From positions 13,822 to 77,821 of the forward strand of contig JACCVC010000199.1 of assembly GCA_013698305.1 (NCBI GenBank): DNA of 64,000 nt, in the 5' to 3' direction. Both the position numbers and the translations under genes were made by a program. Positions 9,643 to 18,563 of this stretch are shown here, piece after piece. The notes beneath the pieces are model-generated. The model was not told where the DNA came from. It saw only the letters and a program-made list of their open reading frames with translations, and made no database searches. Each line of letters opens with the position of its first letter. Position 1 is the stretch's first letter. This DNA is from Chloroflexia bacterium (GTDB taxonomy: Bacteria; Chloroflexota; Chloroflexia; Thermomicrobiales; UBA6265).

Positions 9643-9802
9643 GCACGATGCTCCTTTGTCCACCAGTCACAAAATAGGCTATAACCGGGTCACGTCCGCG
9701 GGCGCCTAGCTTCACGGGCACAAGACCCGGCGCTACGGGGTCGGCGCGACGAAGTACCTATGATTCCACATTTCGCACGCATCGTACGACTGGGTCTGTC
9801 TC

Positions 9803-11920
9803 ATGCATCACTTGGATTCCATAGCATCCGAACAGGCACCGGATGGCAACCGATACGAGGCGTTGTGCGACCGCGCGATCAGTTTTCTCGAGCAGCACAA
9901 TAGCTCGGCGCACGAGGATGCGCTGGTCGCGTTCGTGTTCGGAAAGTCTGCATCACCGGCATTGTGGCGACCATTGCTCCACTCAGCGCTGGAATCCGAA
10001 GAGCGGCTGGAGTACCTGGCCGATGGCACGTGGCGGCTGACATCGGCTCTTTCGCTGAATGTGGAGATTACGGAAACCTTGCTTCCGGCGTTCGTGGCGA
10101 TCGATATCGAGACGACGGGGCTGAAACCGTCCACGCAGCGCATGATCGAAATTGCGCTGATCCGGTATCGACAGGGTGAGGAAACCGATCGCTACAACCG
10201 GATGCTCAATCCGGGACGTCGGATTCCGGTCTACATTACCAAGCTGACCGGTATCCGGGATGAAGATGTTGAGGACGCCGCCCAGTTCAGCGAACTGGCG
10301 ACGGAGATCGTCGAGTTCATCGGCGACGACGTGCTGGTGGGGCACAACGTCGGGTTCGACATTGGATTTCTCAACGCGGAGCTTCAGCGGGCACGGCATG
10401 CCAAGGTGATCAACGAGTCTATCGACACGCTGTCGCTGGCGACCAGGGTGCTGCCGGGCCTGAAGCGACCTGGTCTCGACCGGGTGGCGCGAGCGTTGGG
10501 TCTTTCGCCTCGCAAGATCCACCGCGCCGGCGTCGACGCCGAGATCACCGCGCAGGTGGCGTTTCGACTGGAGGCGGAGGCTCGACGCCAGGGGGTTGAC
10601 TCCTTCGATGCGCTGAAAGTCATGGCCTCGGTCCGCGAGCGCCGACCACGAGAGCATGTCGGGCGAGGACGATCCCTGGTCGACCGCAGTCTGCTCGAAG
10701 GCATCCCTCGCAAGCCCGGCGTGTACCTGATGCGTGATCGGAATGGTCGGGTGATCTACGTCGGCAAGTCCAAGAACCTGCGGGAGCGGGTGGGATCGTA
10801 TTTTTCGCAACCGCTCGGTTACGCCCGGAAGATGGACGGGCTGCTGGAGTCCATCGGCGCGATCGATACTGAGGTCGTGGGATCGGAGCTGGAAGCGCTG
10901 CTGCTCGAATCGCAACTCATTCGACGTCATGCCCCGCGCTACAACACGATGATGCGGTCGTTCGAGCACTACCCGTACATTCGCGTCGATCTGGGCAACC
11001 GGTGGCCGAAGATCACGCTGGTTAAAGACCGCAAGGATGACGGCGCCCGCTACTTTGGGCCATACCGGAGCCGAAGTTCCGCCAGGAAGACGGTCGATGT
11101 GATCAACGATGTGCTGCCACTGCGCACCTGCACGCGGTCGTTCAAGAACGCCAGGAGTTACGGCAATCCCTGTCTGCGGCTGGCGATCGGCAAGTGCCTG
11201 GGGCCGTGTGTCGATGTCTCGATCGCCGGAGAGTACCGCGACATGGTAAGGCAGGTCGTCCGGTTTCTCGATGGCGAAGACGACGCGTTGTACGCGGTGC
11301 TTTGGGCGGGGCTGGAACGCGCGGCGGACGCGCAAGATTTCGAGCGTGCGGAGAAGCTGCGCCGGAACTTGACCGTTGTCAACGGCATCGTCGCGGGACA
11401 GCGGCAACTGCGCGACGCGGTGGAGAGGCATCATCTGATGATGGCGCTACCTGGCCGGGACGCCGGAACGCGAGAGTTGTGGATGGTGCTGGAGGGTCGA
11501 ACCTGGTCCCGGATGGTAATCGAGGCAGCCGATAGTGGGGACGTGGTCGCCGGCGCCGACACGACGTTGACAGTCGGAGCGCCATCCGAAGGAGAGGATC
11601 GCGTCATTGACGTGTCAGTGATACATCCAGGCACACCAGCCAACGTCACGGAAAGCCCATCCCATCAACTGAAGCTGGCGTACCAACGGTTTCGAGAGAA
11701 TGGGTTGCCGCCGGTGGGATACGACAGCCTGGACGACGCGCACATCCTGAACCGCTGGATCGCGGGGAACGACGGGCACCCGGCGATCATTCCTTTGGAC
11801 AGGGAAGCGGTGCTAGATGATGAGTACTGGTCGGGAATCGTCGAGCGGGCGATTCGCCTGAGTGATTCCGACCTAGAAATGCGCCCTGATCGTCGTCCAG
11901 CGGAGGTCGAAGCGGTATAA
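9803..11920 (+). CDS. DEDDh exonuclease fused to UvrC-type GIY-YIG nuclease
   Basis: A 705-aa fusion. Residues about 1-92 are an unassigned, possibly winged-helix region. About 93-270 form a DnaQ/epsilon-like 3'-5' exonuclease (FVAIDIETTGLKPS, LVGHNVGFDIGFLNAE, HRAGVDAEITAQV). About 290-380 are a GIY-YIG nuclease (KPGVYLMRDRNGRVIYVGKS), followed by UvrC-like sequence (YFGPYRSRSSARKTVD, CLGPCVD) and a UvrB-binding-like helix (DFERAEKLRRN). The RNase H-like and HhH C-terminal half of UvrC is absent. The architecture resembles Mycobacterium tuberculosis Rv2191 (established knowledge). A role in nucleotide-excision or crosslink repair is inferred. It stands alone. Confidence 0.9.
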   Translation: MHHLDSIASEQAPDGNRYEALCDRAISFLEQHNSSAHEDALVAFVFGKSASPALWRPLLHSALESEERLEYLADGTWRLTSALSLNVEITETLLPAFVAIDIETTGLKPSTQRMIEIALIRYRQGEETDRYNRMLNPGRRIPVYITKLTGIRDEDVEDAAQFSELATEIVEFIGDDVLVGHNVGFDIGFLNAELQRARHAKVINESIDTLSLATRVLPGLKRPGLDRVARALGLSPRKIHRAGVDAEITAQVAFRLEAEARRQGVDSFDALKVMASVRERRPREHVGRGRSLVDRSLLEGIPRKPGVYLMRDRNGRVIYVGKSKNLRERVGSYFSQPLGYARKMDGLLESIGAIDTEVVGSELEALLLESQLIRRHAPRYNTMMRSFEHYPYIRVDLGNRWPKITLVKDRKDDGARYFGPYRSRSSARKTVDVINDVLPLRTCTRSFKNARSYGNPCLRLAIGKCLGPCVDVSIAGEYRDMVRQVVRFLDGEDDALYAVLWAGLERAADAQDFERAEKLRRNLTVVNGIVAGQRQLRDAVERHHLMMALPGRDAGTRELWMVLEGRTWSRMVIEAADSGDVVAGADTTLTVGAPSEGEDRVIDVSVIHPGTPANVTESPSHQLKLAYQRFRENGLPPVGYDSLDDAHILNRWIAGNDGHPAIIPLDREAVLDDEYWSGIVERAIRLSDSDLEMRPDRRPAEVEAV

Positions 11921-12072
11921 CGTCAGCAAAGGCGAGCACGGCAGTCCCCGTAGTCACGCTGTTTGACGGAGTCACTTCCGTATGTAAAGATTTGGGCATA
12001 GTCGGTACATAACGAAGCGCCGAGGCGCACTCAGGCGTCCATCGGCACATATCCGAGAAAGGACTCTCCGAA

Positions 12073-13449
12073 ATGACCATGCAACGTCGCACACTTCTGA
12101 AGCGAACCGGCGCGGCTGCCGGGCTCGCGGCCCTGGGAACCACTGCGCTGCCTTATGGGCCAGCCGTCCTTGCGGCCCAAGACGATATGACCCTGGAGTT
12201 CTGGGATACCCTCAACTCCGATCCGCGCCAGACCATCGTCGAAGATCTGGGGGCGTCGTTCGAAGAGGAAAACGAAGGTATTACGGTCGAGCACCGTGGA
12301 TGGACGCTGGAGGAGCTTCAGGACACGTTGCCGCGGGTCGTGGAGAGCGATCAGGGACCGGCCGTCGCGCAGGTGAACAACGGCGAATCGCTGATGGGGC
12401 CGATGGTGCGGGCGGGCCAGGTGGTCGACATCTCGGGATACGTCGAGGAGTACGGCTGGGCGGAAGGGCTTCCCGCGGGACTCCTGGCCCGAAACATGTA
12501 CAGCGCCGATGGCACCGAGTTTGGCACCGGCCAGTTGTGGGGCGTCTCCGCCGAGGCGGAGATCGTCGGCTTTTACTACAACCGCTCGATCTTCGAGGAA
12601 CTTGGTGCTGAGTTGCCCACCACGCTGGCGGAACTTGAAGAGACGATGCAGGCGGTGGTCGACGCCGGACAGACGCCGCTCGCCTTCGGCAACTCCGATG
12701 GCTGGACCGCGATTCACATGTTCGGCAACATCCACGGCACCATGGCAACCAGAGAGTATCTAGACGGGCTGATCTACCGGAGCGGCGAGCAGTCGTTCGA
12801 TGATCCGACGATCATCGACGCCGCGACCAAGTACGTCGAGTGGGTCGAGCGAGGCTTCCTGCAGGAGGGCTTCGAGGGTATCACCTCGGATGACGCGGTG
12901 GCGCTTTTTGAATCGGGCGCAGCCGCGATGCTGATGCAGGGGAGCTGGCAGGCTGGAACCGTGAGCGAGAATCTCGGCGAGAACGCCGGCTTCTTCCTGA
13001 CGCCTCCGCTGGACGCTCAGGCAGCGGCAACACCGGCATCGGCATCACCCGTAGCTTCGCCAGCGGCTGGCGGGGCGGCTGTCCTTCACGTCGGTGGAGT
13101 TGGCATTCCGTACTCGATCACCTCCAACGCTGCCGATCCCGACCTAGCGGCTGGCCTGATCAACGAGCTGGTATCGGAGGAGGCGTTCAGCGCTTTTGTC
13201 GAGGCGGGATTGCTGCCGGCCAGTGAAATTGCGGACGACCAGATCACCGAAGGAACCGTCTCTGGCGACCTGTACAGCAGCTGGAACACGGCGCTGGCAA
13301 ATGATGCGCTCGGTCATTACCTCGATTGGGCGGCGCCAGGTTTCTATGATGTGCTCGTCAGTGAGCTGCAACAGCTTCTCGGTGGCCAGGTGACGCCAGG
13401 GGAGTTCGCGGCGAACCTGCAGGAGTTCTACGCGGCATCGTTCGAGTAG
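12073..13449 (+). CDS. Sugar ABC transporter substrate-binding protein (family 1)
   Basis: Extracellular solute-binding protein, likely for a mono- or oligosaccharide. An N-terminal twin-arginine-like signal (MQRRTLLKRTGAAAGLAALG) precedes the mature start near AAQDDMTLEFWDT; no lipobox Cys is evident. The pattern NGESLMGPMVRAGQVVDIS followed by IVGFYYNRSIFEELG is typical of this family. An odd low-complexity insert rich in A, T, P and S (AATPASASPVASPAAGG, about residues 317-335) interrupts the folded domain. GAAAGGA about 10 nt upstream supports ATG 12073. It leads the transporter cluster and is separated from the permeases by a terminator-like hairpin. Confidence 0.9.
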   Translation: MTMQRRTLLKRTGAAAGLAALGTTALPYGPAVLAAQDDMTLEFWDTLNSDPRQTIVEDLGASFEEENEGITVEHRGWTLEELQDTLPRVVESDQGPAVAQVNNGESLMGPMVRAGQVVDISGYVEEYGWAEGLPAGLLARNMYSADGTEFGTGQLWGVSAEAEIVGFYYNRSIFEELGAELPTTLAELEETMQAVVDAGQTPLAFGNSDGWTAIHMFGNIHGTMATREYLDGLIYRSGEQSFDDPTIIDAATKYVEWVERGFLQEGFEGITSDDAVALFESGAAAMLMQGSWQAGTVSENLGENAGFFLTPPLDAQAAATPASASPVASPAAGGAAVLHVGGVGIPYSITSNAADPDLAAGLINELVSEEAFSAFVEAGLLPASEIADDQITEGTVSGDLYSSWNTALANDALGHYLDWAAPGFYDVLVSELQQLLGGQVTPGEFAANLQEFYAASFE

Positions 13450-13480
13450 CGCTAGTTCATACAATTGAATCAATGCCGGG

Positions 13481-13516
13481 AGCAGGGGGACGCATTGCGT
13501 CGCCCTGCTTTTCTTT
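13481..13516 (+). terminator. Hairpin plus T-tract between binding-protein and permease genes
   Basis: AGCAGGGGGACGC at 13481-13493 pairs with GCGTCGCCCTGCT at 13497-13509 across an ATT loop with one G-G mismatch, followed by TTTTCTTT. It looks like an intrinsic terminator 32 nt after the binding-protein stop. Partial read-through here would give the usual excess of binding protein over permease. Confidence 0.7.
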
Positions 13517-13608
13517 GGTGGATGGGGAGTGCGTGTATCATGCGTGCATTGTCCGAATGGTAGTGTGGACCTTGCGGGTGGAGCCTGTCGAGACGATGCG
13601 GGCGGATT

Positions 13609-13634
13609 GGCCCGACACAAGGTAGGTCCCCACG
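13609..13634. repeat. GACACAAGGT-type intergenic repeat
   Basis: GGCCCGACACAAGGTAGGTC then CCCACG lies 23 nt before the first permease gene. It is a diverged single unit of the family seen complete at 57854-57912. Confidence 0.55.
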
Positions 13635-13656
13635 TGTGGATTCGAAATGAGGTCGG

Positions 13657-14613
13657 ATGAGCATAGACCGAGCCACACCTGCCGAAGCGACACAGGCCAG
13701 CAGTTCGAACGACTCTGTCGGTGATCCTTCCGCGTCGCGGGGTATTGCCTTCAGGCGGATCGAGCCGTTCCTTTACCTCCTGCCGGCAGTGCTTGTCTTC
13801 ACGCTGTTTTTGGTGGCGCCGGTCGCGGGTACGGTTGTGATCAGCACGACGGACTGGGACGGGATCGCCCTGGATTCGGCAAGCTTCGTCGGTGTCCAGA
13901 ACTACATCGACGCGTTTCAGGACTCCGGATTCTGGATGTCGCTCTGGCACAACATCGTGCTGATTCCGTACTTCGTGATCCTGCCCGCGGTGCTCGGCCT
14001 GATCCCGGCGGTGCTCGTTCACCAGCTCAAGCTGCGCGGCGCTCGCTTGTTCCAGGCGGGGCTGTTCCTGCCGTACATCATGCCGGGCGTGCTGATCGGG
14101 GTGGTCTGGCGCTGGATTCTCAACCCGGTATTCGGTCCGGTCAATGCCGCGCTGGACTGGGTGGGGATCGACGCGCCGAGCTGGCTGGGAGACTTCACCT
14201 GGGCGCTGCCGACGGTCGGGTTGATCGGGGCGTGGGCGGCCTACGGCTTCTGCTACGTGCTGTTCGTGGCGGGGATACAGAAGATCCCGACGGAGCTGTA
14301 CGAGGCGGCCCGTCTGGATGGCGCTGGGTTGTGGCAAGAGGTCACGGCGGTGACGCTGCCGGGGCTGCGGCGCGAGATGGCAGTCGTCTTGTCCGTCAAC
14401 CTGATCCTGGCGCTGCGGGCCTTTGACGTGATCAGGGCGACGACCAATGGCGGCCCCGGCGATGAGACGCAGGTGCTGGCGCTGTTCATGATCAGCGCCG
14501 CGTTCAACGCCAACGAGGTGGGATATGGGACCGCGATCGCCGTCCTGCTGGCGGTCATGACGCTGGTGCTATCGGTGTTGGTGTTGAGATTGTTCAGGGA
14601 AGCCGATGCTTAA
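13657..14613 (+). CDS. Sugar ABC transporter permease (MalF-type)
   Basis: 318-aa inner-membrane permease with about six transmembrane helices (first YLLPAVLVFTLFLVAPVAG). The cytoplasmic EAA loop that contacts the ATPase is YEAARLDGAGLWQEVTAVTLPG. The N-terminal about 30 residues are polar and rich in Ser and Ala. GAGG 5 nt upstream supports ATG 13657. It overlaps the next permease by 8 nt. It would form a heterodimer with that protein and work with the upstream binding protein; no MalK-type ATPase is encoded in the window. Confidence 0.92.
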   Translation: MSIDRATPAEATQASSSNDSVGDPSASRGIAFRRIEPFLYLLPAVLVFTLFLVAPVAGTVVISTTDWDGIALDSASFVGVQNYIDAFQDSGFWMSLWHNIVLIPYFVILPAVLGLIPAVLVHQLKLRGARLFQAGLFLPYIMPGVLIGVVWRWILNPVFGPVNAALDWVGIDAPSWLGDFTWALPTVGLIGAWAAYGFCYVLFVAGIQKIPTELYEAARLDGAGLWQEVTAVTLPGLRREMAVVLSVNLILALRAFDVIRATTNGGPGDETQVLALFMISAAFNANEVGYGTAIAVLLAVMTLVLSVLVLRLFREADA

Positions 14614-15421
14614 GCGACTACCGGTCTACATTTTGCTGCTTTTGGGGGTCGTGATCGCGGTGGTGCCGTTCCTGATCACGATCCTTGCGTCGCTCAAAAC
14701 GACGGTCGAGCTGGTGCAGGGAGTTTTCTTGCTCCCTGAGGAGCCCCAATGGGAGAACTACCGGCGGGCGTGGGTGGACGGCAACTTCGCCCGGTTCTTT
14801 GTCAATAGCCTGGTGGTCGCGTTCGGCGTGCTGATCCCGTCGATCATCTTCTCTTGCATGGCTGGGTATGCCTTTGCGCGTTACCGGTTCCGGGGTCAGT
14901 CTGCGATCTTCGTTTACCTGCTGCTCGGCCTGGTGGTGCCGTTGCAGGCGCTGGTGATCCCGCTGTTCTACATGATGAACGAGATCGGATTGCTGGATAG
15001 CCTGTGGGCGCTGATCCTGCCGCAGATCGCGCTCAGCATGTCGTTTGGGACGCTGCTGATGCGAGAGGCGTTCTCCAGCGTACCGAAAGAGATTGTCGAG
15101 GCGTCGGTGCTGGATGGCGCTGGGTCATGGCGAATACTTTGGGAGATCATGTTCCCGCTGGCGCGCCCGTTCGTCGGCACGTTGTCGCTGATGTTCTTCA
15201 TCTGGACATGGAACGAATTCCTGCTGCCACTGGTGGTCAACATCGACCCTGCCTATCAGACGCTGCCAGTTGGCCTGCTCTACTTCCAGCAACGCTGGAC
15301 CTCGGACATCCCCGTAATCGCCGCCGGCGCGACAATTATCTTCGTGCCGATCACGATCGTGTTCCTGATATTCCAGCGCCAGATGATCGAGGGGCTGACG
15401 CAGGGGGCGATCAAGGGCTAG
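14606..15421 (+). CDS. Sugar ABC transporter permease (MalG-type)
   Basis: 271 aa with six predicted membrane helices (VYILLLLGVVIAVVPFLIT at the start) and the EAA loop VEASVLDGAGSWRILWEIMF. The region MSFGTLLMREAFSSVPKEI is characteristic of carbohydrate-uptake CUT1 family permeases. It overlaps the preceding permease by 8 nt, so the two are probably made in equal amounts. It partners with that permease and needs an ATPase encoded elsewhere. Confidence 0.92.
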   Translation: MLKRLPVYILLLLGVVIAVVPFLITILASLKTTVELVQGVFLLPEEPQWENYRRAWVDGNFARFFVNSLVVAFGVLIPSIIFSCMAGYAFARYRFRGQSAIFVYLLLGLVVPLQALVIPLFYMMNEIGLLDSLWALILPQIALSMSFGTLLMREAFSSVPKEIVEASVLDGAGSWRILWEIMFPLARPFVGTLSLMFFIWTWNEFLLPLVVNIDPAYQTLPVGLLYFQQRWTSDIPVIAAGATIIFVPITIVFLIFQRQMIEGLTQGAIKG

Positions 15422-15547
15422 CGCCGCCGCTCCAAAGTTTCCAATAGCCGCCAAAAAGGGTTGCTATCAGACCGGAAGTGTGATTGTCTGTAGACCATTG
15501 ATCTGCGCATCGCCGCGCGGGCGGCACTTTTATGAAGGGACAGAGAC

Positions 15548-18370
15548 ATGACCACTCCGTTACGACGCGGCTCCGGCTACCTGCTGGCTATGATGCTAGC
15601 ATTTGGATCGTTCCTGATTCCGGTCGCGTCGTTGACTGCTCAGGATGCGGCAACACCCACCTCTGCTACGCCAGTGGCAGGAAGCGCCACACCGATGGCT
15701 GACGACACTGCCGGTGATGCCGATCTCGATGTGTTGTTCATTGGCGCGCACCCAGACGACGAAGCGTTTGGCCTGTCTACCTACGGTCAATGGAACGAGT
15801 TCAGTGGGTTGGAAACCGGCGTGATCACCATCACCCGCGGTGAAGGCGGCGGTAACGCCGTTGGCACCGAGGAAGGGCCAGCGCTTGGCCTGCTGCGGGA
15901 GCTGGAAGAGCGCCGAGCGGTGGCTCCAGCGGGAATCGACCATATCTACAACCTGGACAAGGTGGACTTCTACTACACCGTGAGCGCCCCGCTGACGGAA
16001 GAGGTCTGGGACTACGACGACACCCTCGAGCGAATCGTTCGGGTGATCCGGTCGACCACGCCGGAAGTGATCGTCACGATGAACCCGGCGCCGACTCCGG
16101 GAAACCACGGACATCACCAGGTGGCGGCTCGGCTGGCGGTGGATGCTTACGCCGCCGCCGGTGACTCGAACAGGTTCACCGAGCAACTCCAGGACGAAGG
16201 GCTGGTAGCGTGGGCTCCAAGCAAGGTCTTCCGCGGTGGCTTTAGCGGCGAATCAGAAGTCGGCTCGACCTGCAACGCCGAGTTCGCGCCTACAGGGCCG
16301 ACTGACATCGTCTACGGCGTCTGGAGCGGTGTGGCCTCGGAACGGAACGACGGTCGGACGTGGGCAGCAGTTGAGCGCGATTCGCAACGTGAATACGCCT
16401 CGCAGGGCTGGGCGGTGTTCCCTGATGTCTCTGAGGATCCGGAAGAACTCGGGTGTGACTACTTTACGCTGGTCGATAGCCGCGTTCCATACACCCTTGG
16501 AAATACTGAGCCAACCGCGATGGTCGAAGGGACGTTGACCGATACAACGGGAGGGCTTCCCGCGGGCACGATCTTCGATGTCCAGAGTTCGTCATTCGAT
16601 GTGGTCGCTGGTGAGCCCTTCACCCTGGATGCCGTGGTCGGGAGTTCGGTCACCGGTGAAATCTCCATCGAATACGACGTGCCTGAAGGATGGACGGTGT
16701 CTGAAGGCGAAAGCCAAAGAGGGAGGACACTCTACCAAACGGTAGAGATCACCCCCGCTGAAGATGCGGAAGCGGCGACCCGGTACCGGATCGTGGCGAA
16801 TCTCTCCATCGATGGAGCTACCGGACAGTCTGTCGAGGTGGTCGAAGTGGCGCCGCCAGTGCAGGCGAACCTGGAGCCACTGCCGCAGATCGCGCAGTTC
16901 CGGGAATGGGTGCAGGAAGTGAATGCGCCGCAACTGGACAGCCTGATCAAGCCGGTTGTATCGATTGGCGTGGGCGAGACACGTGAAGTCGATGTCATGG
17001 TCACCAACAATACTGACGAAGCGCAGACCGCGTCCGTTACGGTCGTGCTGGTCGAGGGATTCGAGGCCGACGAGGAGACGAAGGCGGTTCCTGACCTTGC
17101 GGGTGGCGAATCGACGACAGTGACGTTCGCGATCACCAATACTGATGACAGCCTTGCCACCAGTGTCGAGGGCGGGATCGAGGGTGACTACCTCCTTGAT
17201 ATCAGGACGGTTGGCGCGGGTGTAGCCACGACCGAGCAGGCGGGTCTGAACCTGGTGCCGGTGGTGAGCGTCCCCGCCAGCGCCGGGTCGGATGAAACGC
17301 CTGACTCCGCCACGCCTGTCGCCGACAGTGCAACTCCAGTGGCTTCAGGTGGAGCGCCAGCAATCGACGGTGTGATTTCAGAACGTGAATACGCCAGCCA
17401 GCCCATCGATATCAGTCGGGTATGGGAGGGTGACGAACCTGATTCGGCGGACGACGCGTCTGGGACAGCATGGCTCAGTTACGACGACAACGGCATCTAC
17501 GTCGCGGTGGAAGTGGTCGACGAGGCGAGAGGGACGATCCTGACCGCCGAAGACGCAAAGCGGCATTGGCGGACGGATTCGGTCGAGATCGCGATCGACC
17601 CGCTTGGCGCCGCCGAGAACACGTCGGGTACGTTCAAGGTCGGTATCTTCCCCGAGGTTGAGGGTGGCGGACCAGCGGCCTCTCGCGATGCCGATGCGTT
17701 CCAGGGCCCGATCGCTGAGACGGCGCCGGGGATGGAGGTCACTAGTTCCGTGACAGACCCTTACACCGGATACGTGATCGAGACGTTCATCCCGTACGAT
17801 GCTCTGCCGGCGCCGGTGGATCCGGACGGACTGGCGATGAACATCTTCATTTATGACTCGGACACGGACGACCTGACCGGGCAGACCCGGCTGGGATGGT
17901 CGGTGTGGGGCGGCGTGCAGGGCGATCCGTACCGATGGGCGCAAGTCACGCTGGAAGACTACACGGCGACAGACGGCGGGGAGCTTGCCGAGCCACGAAT
18001 CCCGCTGGAGGCGGCTCAAAGCGCGAGTTCGCCATGGTCGATCATTCAGTCCGCCAGTGACGGTGTTGGGTTGGCCGGGCTGCCGGTCGTGCCAGCGGGT
18101 GAGCAAATGTCCTTCAGCAACGGCCCGTCTCTCGACGGCGGTGAGGCCACGGCGACCATCACCGGCGGTGATGCAGGTGGCACGGTGCAGATCTTCGCCG
18201 TGAGTGGAGACCAGATTCTGGCGGAGTGGGGCGCAGAGCTTGAGGCTGGAGACGCGATCGACGTGTCGTTCGATGTTGGTCAAGCTGACCCGGCGACCAT
18301 CACACTGGCGGCATCGCTTGTCACCGAGGATGGCAGCGTGCAAGCGGTAGCGGCTCCTGTTTCGCCATAG
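15548..18370 (+). CDS. Secreted PIG-L/LmbE-type deacetylase with C-terminal CBM9-like domain
   Basis: A 940-aa exported protein. A signal peptide (residues about 1-32, SGYLLAMMLAFGSFLIPVAS) is followed by a Thr/Pro/Ala linker (ATPTSATPVAGSATP). About 58-300 is a PIG-L deacetylase domain with the zinc motif AHPDDE and a distal GNHGHHQVAA. About 350-590 has two beta-rich repeats resembling NEW3/alpha-galactosidase-associated domains. A second ATPVA linker follows, then a CBM9-like domain (APAIDGVISEREYAS, GTAWLSYDDNGIYVAVEV) and a C-terminal beta tail. GAAGGGA supports the ATG. Position after a sugar importer suggests N-deacetylation of an extracellular glycan; this is inference. Confidence 0.85.
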   Translation: MTTPLRRGSGYLLAMMLAFGSFLIPVASLTAQDAATPTSATPVAGSATPMADDTAGDADLDVLFIGAHPDDEAFGLSTYGQWNEFSGLETGVITITRGEGGGNAVGTEEGPALGLLRELEERRAVAPAGIDHIYNLDKVDFYYTVSAPLTEEVWDYDDTLERIVRVIRSTTPEVIVTMNPAPTPGNHGHHQVAARLAVDAYAAAGDSNRFTEQLQDEGLVAWAPSKVFRGGFSGESEVGSTCNAEFAPTGPTDIVYGVWSGVASERNDGRTWAAVERDSQREYASQGWAVFPDVSEDPEELGCDYFTLVDSRVPYTLGNTEPTAMVEGTLTDTTGGLPAGTIFDVQSSSFDVVAGEPFTLDAVVGSSVTGEISIEYDVPEGWTVSEGESQRGRTLYQTVEITPAEDAEAATRYRIVANLSIDGATGQSVEVVEVAPPVQANLEPLPQIAQFREWVQEVNAPQLDSLIKPVVSIGVGETREVDVMVTNNTDEAQTASVTVVLVEGFEADEETKAVPDLAGGESTTVTFAITNTDDSLATSVEGGIEGDYLLDIRTVGAGVATTEQAGLNLVPVVSVPASAGSDETPDSATPVADSATPVASGGAPAIDGVISEREYASQPIDISRVWEGDEPDSADDASGTAWLSYDDNGIYVAVEVVDEARGTILTAEDAKRHWRTDSVEIAIDPLGAAENTSGTFKVGIFPEVEGGGPAASRDADAFQGPIAETAPGMEVTSSVTDPYTGYVIETFIPYDALPAPVDPDGLAMNIFIYDSDTDDLTGQTRLGWSVWGGVQGDPYRWAQVTLEDYTATDGGELAEPRIPLEAAQSASSPWSIIQSASDGVGLAGLPVVPAGEQMSFSNGPSLDGGEATATITGGDAGGTVQIFAVSGDQILAEWGAELEAGDAIDVSFDVGQADPATITLAASLVTEDGSVQAVAAPVSP

Positions 18371-18396
18371 CCCGCCAAGAGAGTTCGAGTTGATTG

Positions 18397-18429
18397 ATGC
18401 CCGCGTCCCGGATTCCGGGGCGTGGGCAT
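18397..18429 (+). terminator. Strong 15-bp hairpin after the deacetylase gene
   Basis: ATGCCCGCGTCCCGG (18397-18411) pairs with CCGGGGCGTGGGCAT (18415-18429) around an ATT triloop, with two G-T pairs. There is no T-tract after it, so it may be a terminator of the Rho-assisted kind or an mRNA 3' stabiliser. Confidence 0.55.
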
Positions 18430-18563
18430 TGCGTCGTCTGTTGGCGCAGGGCCGATGATGCGGCGTCACGGTCTATAATCGTGCCGATGAGCGTTCCGAG
18501 TAGACGCAGGGTATGCTCCTGCGGGGCGGCCAGGCGGCGAAATCGCAGAGGGTGGAGGTAGAA

